Positions 56,955-64,000 of a DNA stretch of 64,000 bases are shown in pieces. Source of the stretch: Paenibacillus caseinilyticus. Lineage in GTDB: Bacteria; Bacillota; Bacilli; Paenibacillales; NBRC-103111. Position 1 is the first letter of the stretch; each line of letters begins with the position of its first letter. A program made the translations under genes and the position numbers. The notes beneath the pieces were generated by a model. That model did no database searches. It was not told the DNA's origin and worked only from the letters and a program-made list of their open reading frames with translations. The DNA lies in assembly GCF_027533645.1 (NCBI RefSeq), contig NZ_JAQAGY010000002.1, forward strand, positions 62,001 to 126,000, written 5' to 3'.

Positions 56955-57672
56955 GACGCATGCGCATTGGCTGCAGCGGATGGAAGAGGAATCGAAGGCG
57001 AAGCAGAATAGGTTCATCGGCGGTATCGCCCGGAAGCTGGGGCGCCCGCAAGTGACGGAGAAGCCGGTCCGTCCCGTGATCGGGGCGCCGGACTTCTGGC
57101 GGGAGTTCGAATGGCCGGCGGAGGAGCGGATCGAACGGTTCACGGCGAACTTCCGGGGCGCTGGCGGACATGTCGAGCGACTGTCCGGCATGGAGGACGT
57201 CACGCGCTTCATCGCGGACAAAGCGGCCCAGACCGGAGCGAAGTATGTCGTCCGGCAGAACCAGCCGGAGCTGGATGGGCTGGGCCTGGAGACGGCTCTG
57301 CCGCAGGCCCGGGTATCCGTCTGGAACGCGGATGCGGAGGAGAACTGGAAAGCTCGTGCGGCCGAAGCGGATTTCGGCGTAGTGATGGCGGACTATGCGG
57401 CGGCTTATACGGGCTCGGTCACGGTGCTGTCGGCGGAGCAAAAAGGCCGCTCCGTCAGCCTGCTGCCTACGGTACTGTTCGTGATCATCCCGGTGGAGCG
57501 GCTGAAAACGAGGCTGGGCGAGATTCTCGTGAACTTCGATGCGGTGGGGCGCGAAGGGCTGCCGGCGGGGATTCATTTTATCTCCGGGCCGAGCCGCTCC
57601 GCGGATATCGAGAATGACCTGACGATCGGTGTCCACGGACCGGGGATCGTCTATGCCCTGATTGTCGGTTAG
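56947..57672 (+). CDS. lutC: L-lactate oxidation protein LutC
   Basis: A 241-residue LUD-domain protein, third subunit of the lactate complex. It begins MAETHAHWLQRMEEESKAKQ and ends with SRSADIENDLTIGVHGPG, the conserved family C-terminus, preceded by DYAAAYTGSVTVL. It overlaps the lutB stop by eight bases. Standard length. Confidence 0.93.
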   Translation: MAETHAHWLQRMEEESKAKQNRFIGGIARKLGRPQVTEKPVRPVIGAPDFWREFEWPAEERIERFTANFRGAGGHVERLSGMEDVTRFIADKAAQTGAKYVVRQNQPELDGLGLETALPQARVSVWNADAEENWKARAAEADFGVVMADYAAAYTGSVTVLSAEQKGRSVSLLPTVLFVIIPVERLKTRLGEILVNFDAVGREGLPAGIHFISGPSRSADIENDLTIGVHGPGIVYALIVG

Positions 57673-57686
57673 GGGGACTTGGGCGA

Positions 57687-58445
57687 ATGAACGGAACGCC
57701 AGTGACGCCTGTGGCAAGACGCAGCCACTACGAAGAAGTGACGGAGCAGCTCAAGACCCAGATCCTTCAGGGGCGCCTGAAGGCCGGCGACAAGCTGCCG
57801 TCCACGAAGGAGATGTCCGAGCGCTTCGGCGTCTCCCGCTCCGTGACCCGTGAAGCGCTCAGCGCCCTGAAGGCGATGGGGCTGATCGAGATCCGCCAGG
57901 GCGGCGCCTGCCGGGTGATCGGCAGGGGCGAGACGAGAGCTGCGGCGTATGCAGCGGGTGCGCTGGGGCTCTCCCCGGCTGCGCTGCCCCTGGACCGCAG
58001 CGCGCTGGCGCATATGCTCGAGGCCCGCGGCATGCTCGAGGTGTCCAACGCAGCGCTTGCCGCCGCCAAGCGGACGGACGCGGACCTCGACCGGCTGCGC
58101 GGGGCGCTGGCGGACATGGAGCGGGTGCCGGCGGGCGGCGCGGATGCGGACGAGGCGGACCTGCGCTTCCACACGGCGCTGGCCCGGGCCGGGCAGAATC
58201 CGGTGCTGCTGCGCGTGTTCGAGTCGATCGCCGTGCCGCTGCAGGCGGCGATCACAGGCACGCGCGGGCAGCAGAATCGCCGTCCGTGCCCTGCCGCAGC
58301 AGAGACGCATAACGCCGTGACCGCCCGCCGGCTGCTCGAGGAGCATGCGGCGATCTATGAGGCGGTGGCGGACCGCGACCAAGACCGGGCGGTCCGGCAG
58401 ATGCGTCTGCATCTGGAGCATATGGAGGCCTTTTTGAAATCCTAG
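57687..58445 (+). CDS. lutR: GntR (FadR subfamily) regulator of lactate use
   Basis: A 252-residue regulator: winged helix (about 15-80; GDKLPSTKEMSERFGVSRSV and EALSALKAMGLIEIRQGGA) and an all-helical FCD ligand domain (DLRFHTALARAGQNPVL; HNAVTARRLLEEH; MRLHLEHMEAF) with the His residues that bind a metal in this family. GGGGGA precedes the ATG 14 bases after lutC, so it is cotranscribed. Its position makes it the likely lut repressor. Copy 3 of the dispersed repeat begins at its stop codon. Confidence 0.88.
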   Translation: MNGTPVTPVARRSHYEEVTEQLKTQILQGRLKAGDKLPSTKEMSERFGVSRSVTREALSALKAMGLIEIRQGGACRVIGRGETRAAAYAAGALGLSPAALPLDRSALAHMLEARGMLEVSNAALAAAKRTDADLDRLRGALADMERVPAGGADADEADLRFHTALARAGQNPVLLRVFESIAVPLQAAITGTRGQQNRRPCPAAAETHNAVTARRLLEEHAAIYEAVADRDQDRAVRQMRLHLEHMEAFLKS

Positions 58446-58473
58446 AATTTATATCTCGCCAGGACTCGATCCT
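58444..58473 (+). repeat. Dispersed intergenic repeat, copy 3
   Basis: AGAATTTATATCTCGCCAGG then ACTCGATCCT. It begins inside the TAG stop of lutR. It contains CCAGG...CCTGG, a short palindrome not conserved in the other copies. The rest of the gap to 58740 holds a promoter and no gene. Confidence 0.75.
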
Positions 58474-58658
58474 GGGCCGGATGGGCGATGCTTGTCTGCT
58501 GCTGGATACGTAAGCCTCCAACAGGATGTTTGTAAGCATGCCCCTTATGAGCATCCGCAGAGTCTGCCGAGCTTCGCCCCAAGCGGACGTCCGGACGCCG
58601 CCTTGCGTCCAGCTAGTGATACGACCTTGGTCCAGGGCCTCACCCCGCCGGCGGTTCG

Positions 58659-58687
58659 TTACCTTGCCATCCCTTTCCCGGTATGAT
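58659..58687 (+). promoter_or_regulatory. Promoter of the membrane hydrolase gene
   Basis: TTACCT, 17 bases, TATGAT, 54 bases before the start. Confidence 0.5.
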
Positions 58688-58740
58688 TAAGATAAAGAAA
58701 CGGAACGGTCTTCCGGCACAGAAGGGTAAAGGTGAGGATT

Positions 58741-60240
58741 ATGGCATTCATATGGTGGGATGGAAGTCGTAGAAGTGCAGCGGCAGGTGCAAATTCAGGC
58801 AGAGGGAACGGGGGGCGGTTCCGCTCCGCAGGTAAAATGCTTGTCAGTATAATGGCGGCCCTCTTGTTCCTGGCGGCTCTTCTCCCAGGCGCGCAGGCGG
58901 CGGAAGCAGCTACATGGACCGAAGAAGAGGTGAGCTTCGCGAGCGGAACGCTGACGCTGCATGGGACCCTGCTCCTTCCCCAAACTCCCGGGCCGCATCC
59001 GGCCGTTGTTCTGGTGCATGGCTCGAGCTCGGGCAGCAGGGAGAAGTACCGGGGGGAAGCCGAAATGTTCGCGAAGGCGGGCATCGCGGCGTTGATCTAT
59101 GACAAGCGCAGCGACGGCTTCGGCAAGCTGCGCTCGTACGATCAACTGGCGGCTGATGCGAACGCTGCTGTGGAAGCGCTGCACGCGCACCAAAGTCTGG
59201 ATCCGGACCACATCGGGCTGTGGGGGCTGAGCGAAGGGGCTTGGGTCACCTCGCTGGCTGCTTCGCGGTCGGAGAAGCCGGACTTTCTGATTACCGTCGG
59301 TGCCTCGGGCGTGCCCCCGGTGCAGCAGCAGTCCTGGCAGCTGGTTAACCGGCTCCGGGACCAGGGGGTCACCAGCCCCTCCGTTACCGAGGCGCTCTCC
59401 GACAGGGCGGTGAAGCTTGCGGTATCTGCCGGAATGTTCGCCGAGGCGAGTTATAATCCTCTGCAGGCGTTCGAGTCGCTGAAGCAGCCGGTGCTTGCGA
59501 TCTGGGGCAGGCAGGACCGCATTGAGCCGCCTCTCGAGAGCTCGCGTCTCATCAGGGAAGCCCTTGAACGGGGAGGGAACGCAGGGTATTCGCTTCGCTT
59601 CTTTGACCTGGCGGGCCATAATCTCCGCTCCGCTCCGGATGGCATCCGGCAGACGGAAGACTTTGCTCCGGGCTATGCCGAAGCGATGACTTCCTGGGTA
59701 CTGGATGTAACGGCAGGCCGGGGCACGGGGCCGCAGACGGCCGGCGCTGCACCGGTGCAGGAGCATATGTCGCAGCCGGGGATCGACAGCTATGCCTGGC
59801 ACCAAACGGCATGGGTGCACCTGGGCGTCATGCTGGTGCTGCTCGCGGGCTTCGCCGGACTTGCCGCACTGTGGAGGCGGCAGCGTGCTGTTCCTTCTGC
59901 GGCAGCGGGGAAGGGGACGCAGCCTCCCGGACGGGGGGCGGCTCAACTGGCAGCCGGTTCGGGGCTGCTCAGCGTCCTGGGCTTCGCCGCTTACTTCGGC
60001 TGGCTGATGAGCAGCGGCGCCAAGCATGTGGCCCCGCTTGCGGGAGACAGGCCGCTCGTGTGGCTGCTGCTGCAGGCGGGCTCCTTGGTGACCTGCGCAG
60101 CAGGCGCGGCGTTCGCCTGGAGAGCGTGGCAGGGGCGCGGCCGAACGAGGCTGAAAGGCCGGCTGCTTACCTTGTTCACGCTGGCTGTATTCCTTCTTTT
60201 TGTACCGTGGGCGTTCTATTGGCAGATGCTCCTCCCCTAG
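58741..60240 (+). CDS. Membrane-anchored alpha/beta hydrolase
   Basis: A 499-residue protein: signal or anchor helix (about 30-55), alpha/beta-hydrolase domain (about 60-340) with the oxyanion segment VVLVHGSSSGSREKYRG, nucleophile elbow IGLWGLSEGAW (Ser in GLSEG) and catalytic His in DLAGHNLRS, then a C-terminal part (about 355-499) with four transmembrane helices. AAGGTGAGG 6 bases before ATG 58741 fixes the start. The catalytic domain resembles membrane-bound esterase/peptidase relatives of the dienelactone hydrolase group and would face outwards. The substrate is unknown. Confidence 0.8.
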   Translation: MAFIWWDGSRRSAAAGANSGRGNGGRFRSAGKMLVSIMAALLFLAALLPGAQAAEAATWTEEEVSFASGTLTLHGTLLLPQTPGPHPAVVLVHGSSSGSREKYRGEAEMFAKAGIAALIYDKRSDGFGKLRSYDQLAADANAAVEALHAHQSLDPDHIGLWGLSEGAWVTSLAASRSEKPDFLITVGASGVPPVQQQSWQLVNRLRDQGVTSPSVTEALSDRAVKLAVSAGMFAEASYNPLQAFESLKQPVLAIWGRQDRIEPPLESSRLIREALERGGNAGYSLRFFDLAGHNLRSAPDGIRQTEDFAPGYAEAMTSWVLDVTAGRGTGPQTAGAAPVQEHMSQPGIDSYAWHQTAWVHLGVMLVLLAGFAGLAALWRRQRAVPSAAAGKGTQPPGRGAAQLAAGSGLLSVLGFAAYFGWLMSSGAKHVAPLAGDRPLVWLLLQAGSLVTCAAGAAFAWRAWQGRGRTRLKGRLLTLFTLAVFLLFVPWAFYWQMLLP

Positions 60241-60445
60241 CGGTATAGCTTTCCGGGGAAGCCTGCTGGAGCGGAAAGTCGGACATTTGAACAATTGCGT
60301 CTGATTTTTCAGTTCCGGCGGCGCACTGGCTGCGGTAAGATGAGAGCACATCAGGGAGTCGGAAGCAGGGGAGCGGGCGGGGGAATCCTCTTGCCTTGCG
60401 AACCTTGCGGCTGTTCTCCCCATCGAAGCCCAAGGGGGAGTTCTC

Positions 60446-61384
60446 ATGAAAGCACCGCTGTATCGGGATCCGGTCTATGACGGGGCCGCCGATCCCGTCT
60501 TGATCTGGAACCGGCAGGCCCGGGAGTGGTGGATGATCTACACAAACCGCAGAGCTTCGGCACCGGGCCAAGGGGTGGCCTGGGTACATGGGACGGACCT
60601 CGGGGTCGCGTCCTCGGCGGACAACGGACGGAGCTGGCTGTACCGCGGGACGCTTGGCGGACTCGATAGGGAATGGGGCCGCAATACGTTCTGGGCCCCC
60701 GAGATCCTGTGGCATGACGGGCTGTACCACATGTATGTCAGCTACATCCGGGGAGTGCCGCAGGAGTGGGCGGGCCACCCGAGACACATGCTCCATTATA
60801 CCTCGCCGGACCTGCTGTCCTGGACTTTCCGCTCGCAGCTGGCGCTCTCCTCGGACCGTGTCATTGATGCGTGCATCCTCCGCATGCCGGACGGGCGGTT
60901 CCGGATGTGGTATAAGGACGAGGCGCACCACTCCTACACTTACGCTGCAGACAGCACGGACTTGTTCCATTGGCAGGTGGCAGGTCCCGTTCTTACGCAC
61001 AGGGCGCATGAGGGGCCGAACGTATTCCGATTCAAGGACCGGTATTGGATGATTATCGACGAATGGAGAGGTCAGGGTGTCTATCGGTCGGACGATCTGG
61101 AGAACTGGGAACGAAACGGCCTTCTTCTGGACACGGGAGGAACTAGAGAGGACGATGGTACGATCGGTCTCCATGCCGATGTGGTCGTACAGGATGAGGA
61201 AGCGTATATCTTCTATTTCACCCATCCGGGAAGAAGAAATGGCGCCGGGGATGAGACTATCGACAGCCGGAGATCCTCTATTCAAGCCGCAAGGCTTGAG
61301 GTAAAGGACGGGGTGCTGTTGTGCGACCGCAATGAGGGCTTCGAGCTGAATCTGCGGCCGGATGAAAGGGACGAAGGGGCTTAG
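60446..61384 (+). CDS. Cytoplasmic GH43-like glycoside hydrolase
   Basis: A 312-residue five-bladed beta-propeller protein without signal peptide. Family features: DPVYDGAADPVLIWN near the N-terminus with the Asp expected as base, TFWAPEILWHDGLYHMYVSY (Glu and repeat Trp), RVIDACILRMPDGRFRMWYK and the repeated blade ends (YWMIIDEWRG). The fold fits GH43/GH32-like or related families; the exact family and substrate are uncertain. GGGGGAG precedes the ATG. It stands alone; a hairpin follows at 61561. Confidence 0.75.
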   Translation: MKAPLYRDPVYDGAADPVLIWNRQAREWWMIYTNRRASAPGQGVAWVHGTDLGVASSADNGRSWLYRGTLGGLDREWGRNTFWAPEILWHDGLYHMYVSYIRGVPQEWAGHPRHMLHYTSPDLLSWTFRSQLALSSDRVIDACILRMPDGRFRMWYKDEAHHSYTYAADSTDLFHWQVAGPVLTHRAHEGPNVFRFKDRYWMIIDEWRGQGVYRSDDLENWERNGLLLDTGGTREDDGTIGLHADVVVQDEEAYIFYFTHPGRRNGAGDETIDSRRSSIQAARLEVKDGVLLCDRNEGFELNLRPDERDEGA

Positions 61385-61560
61385 GCGTCGGCAGAAGCTG
61401 GCCGGGCTTCGGCTGCTTAAAGGGGAGGGGCCCGGAGAGCTTGGGCCTTAAGCCGGGGTGATAATCTGTGGTGAAGGCGGGCTAGTCAGGAAGTCAGGGT
61501 GCAGCGAAGCGCCGGGCGCAAGGATTTGGGACTTTGTACAGTCTTCCCATACAATCAAAT

Positions 61561-61590
61561 GAGCCATCCGGAGAATCCCCCGGATGGCTC
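61561..61590. terminator. Hairpin between convergent GH43-like and bioY genes
   Basis: GAGCCATCCGG and CCGGATGGCTC form an 11-bp stem; tails are ATTGCTTT (plus) and ATTTGATTG (minus). Confidence 0.7.
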
Positions 61591-61622
61591 ATTGCTTTGC
61601 GGATACGGTTGGGATTACAATG

Positions 61623-62183
61623 CTAGCGTAGGCGTGAGGCGGGGAACACCTGCCGGACCTGCAAGGCAACCAGTGCGGCCAGCACGGCCTTCGCGGCATC
61701 GCCGGGCAGGAACGGATAGCAGGCGGCCAGCATCGCCTTCTCCATAGGGAGATGGGCCACGTAGGCCAGCCAAGGCACACCGGTGACATACAACAGCAGC
61801 GAGCCGAACACTTCGGCAGCGAGGAAGAGCCGGACGAAGGCCCAGACGCCCCGGCCTTGGACGCGCTCGCTGACCAAGCCGATGAGCAGCGCTGCGAAAG
61901 GATAGGCCCAGATGAAGCCGCCGGTCTTGCCGAGGAGCAGGGTCAGTCCGCCGCTGCCGTGCATCAGGGGCAGGCCGGCAGCGGTGAGCAGGACGACCAG
62001 CCCGATGCTGATGAAGCCGTAGACGGGGCCGAGGATGAGTCCGGCGAGCATGACCGCCAGGTTCTGGAACGAGATGGGTACGGGAGAGAAGCCGAGATGG
62101 ATGTTGAAAAAGCTCATTGCTACAAACAGCGCCCCGAAAAGCGTGCTGAAGACGAGCCCCCGGATGGAGATGGATGTTTTCAT
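61623..62183 (-). CDS. bioY: Biotin transporter substrate-binding component BioY
   Basis: A 186-residue S-component of an ECF-type biotin transporter with six hydrophobic segments. The BioY signatures are present: ALFVAMSFFNIHLGFSPVPI near the N-terminus, QNLAVMLAGLILGP, the biotin-binding GGLTLLLGKTGGFIWAYPFA loop, and WLAYVAHLPMEKAML. AAAGGGGAAA precedes the ATG. It is divergent from two ECF ATPase genes across a BirA-type operator, so the three genes form one biotin-uptake locus; the T-component is not seen in this window and is probably just downstream. Confidence 0.96.
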   Translation of the reverse strand: MKTSISIRGLVFSTLFGALFVAMSFFNIHLGFSPVPISFQNLAVMLAGLILGPVYGFISIGLVVLLTAAGLPLMHGSGGLTLLLGKTGGFIWAYPFAALLIGLVSERVQGRGVWAFVRLFLAAEVFGSLLLYVTGVPWLAYVAHLPMEKAMLAACYPFLPGDAAKAVLAALVALQVRQVFPASRLR

Positions 62184-62201
62184 TGATCTTTCCCCTTTGT
62201 T

Positions 62202-62236
62202 TTGTTAACCTTTATTTATGATATAACGGTTAACAA
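62202..62236. promoter_or_regulatory. BirA operator between bioY and the ECF ATPase genes
   Basis: TTGTTAACC, 17 bases, GGTTAACAA: a perfect 9-bp inverted repeat of the size and sequence known for Firmicute BirA sites on biotin genes. Its central place in the divergent region suggests repression of both transcripts when biotin is sufficient. Confidence 0.85.
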
Positions 62237-62292
62237 TATGAGTTTTACTGAGCATTCTATCATAACGATCTTATCTGGAAAAGAGTTTTCTT

Positions 62293-63131
<839 letters not shown>

Positions 63132-63138
<7 letters not shown>

Positions 63139-64000
63139 CGGTCTCGCTGCGCGGAGCCGCCGTACATCCGGATAGGGATGCGGCGCGCAGGCCCCTGCTG
63201 TGCCCGGTCGATTGCACGCTGCAGCCCGGCGAGATCACGCTGCTCGTCGGCAGGACGGGTGCAGGCAAGAGCACGTTCCTGCTCGCGCTGGCCGGACTCG
63301 TTCCGCTGACGGCGGGGTCGATCCACTATGGGGACGTACCGTTGTGGGATGGAGAGCGGATTGGTGCGGACGCGCTCGGGCTCACGGCCTTGTCCTTCCA
63401 ATACCCGGAGAGGCAGATGTTCGCCCAGACGCTCCGCAGGGAATTCCGGTACTCGCTGCGGCCGCTGCGGTTGTCGAAGGAAGAGTTACAGCGCAGGACA
63501 CAGGAAGGCATGCGTACGGCGGGGCTGCCGGAAGCGCTGCTCGAGGAGGCGGTGATGACCTTATCCGAAGGCCAGAAGCGCAGGGCCGCCTTGGCGGTGA
63601 CTCTGGCCGTCAAGCCGGCCTGGCTGCTGCTCGACGAACCGACGGCGGGCATCGATCCCGCCGGCATACCGCCGCTGCTGGACGCGGTGCTGGCCCATAA
63701 GCGCAGCGGAGGAGGTGTCGTGATCGCTTCGCACGATCTCGACACCTTCTTCCCCGTGGCCGACCGCGTGATCGTCATCCGCGAGGGGGCCTTGGCGGGC
63801 GACGGCACGCCGGAGGCGTGGTGCGCCGATCCGGGGCCGCTGCTCGCCGCCGGCGTCGGCGTGCCCGCGTCCGTGCAGCTCGCTGCCGCCTTGGCGGCCC
63901 GCGGCATCGGCACGGGTCCGCTGCCGCTTGCGCCGGCTGCGGCTGCGGCCGCGATCCGGCGCCGCTTGGAGGCAGGCGCCGCCGCACCGGCTGGGCCGCT
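63132..64000 (+). CDS. ecfA2: ECF transporter ATPase, second copy (3' end outside window)
   Basis: The ATG at 63132 overlaps the stop of the first ATPase gene (ATGGTGA). The frame is open to the end of the window, 289 codons without a stop. Walker A LLVGRTGAGKST, Q-loop ALSFQYPERQMF (the YPE form typical of EcfA), signature LSEGQKRRAALA, Walker B WLLLDEPTAGIDP and H-loop IASHDLD are present. The C-terminal part is Ala/Gly-rich (LAPAAAAAAIRRRLE). It pairs with the preceding ATPase as in EcfAA' modules. A T-component gene is expected next. Confidence 0.92.

Noticed and set aside
55128..57221. 697-codon minus-strand frame opposite lutA-lutC
   Set aside because: Shadow of the overlapping lut genes, whose iron-sulfur motifs are unmistakable.

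Overview
The window is a chromosomal segment of a high-GC, low-GC-phylum Gram-positive bacterium, most likely a Paenibacillus-type soil organism. The basis is strong AGGAGG ribosome-binding sites, frequent GTG and TTG starts, S-layer-homology anchoring, a GH48 cellulase, YesN-type regulation, a LutABC operon and a BirA-controlled BioY locus. The species call is inference. No rRNA, tRNA or CRISPR array was seen.

Layout: 1-2010 holds the 3' part of a glycerate kinase and an intact IS630-family element inserted at a CTAG. 2132-9130 is a two-gene minus-strand operon of secreted, multi-domain GH43 arabinan-degrading enzymes, one anchored to the cell surface. 9.5-17.9 kb carries an ABC exporter, a hydroxyacid dehydrogenase, an Imm22-like protein, a streptomycin-type adenylyltransferase, small membrane proteins and an MFS exporter with a short leader peptide. 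18-31.7 kb is a visibly AT-richer accessory region: small hypothetical and immunity-like genes, an ankyrin protein, decayed genes, an internal duplication and two copies of a TnpB-only IS605-type element. A dispersed inverted-repeat motif sits directly behind the stop codons of many of its genes.

31.9-43.7 kb returns to plant-cell-wall use: an AraC regulator, rhamnogalacturonan acetylesterase, a PatB/MalY-type lyase, GH51 arabinofuranosidase, a YesN-like regulator and a GH48 cellulase with FN3 and CBM3 domains. 44-48 kb has a WYL regulator with a divergent DinB protein and a MarR-MFS pair. 48.2-54.4 kb is a complete L-rhamnose operon (aldolase-dehydrogenase fusion, ASRT-family protein, RhaI isomerase, kinase, DeoR regulator). 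It is followed by lutABC and a GntR regulator (54.7-58.4 kb) for L-lactate oxidation. The window ends with a hydrolase, an intracellular GH43-like enzyme, and bioY divergent from two ECF ATPase genes across a BirA-type operator.

How the genes fit together (inference): extracellular GH43, acetylesterase and GH51 enzymes would strip arabinan and acetyl groups from pectin (rhamnogalacturonan I). The rhamnose operon would catabolise the backbone sugar. Its fused dehydrogenase would yield L-lactate, which the neighbouring lut operon oxidises to pyruvate.
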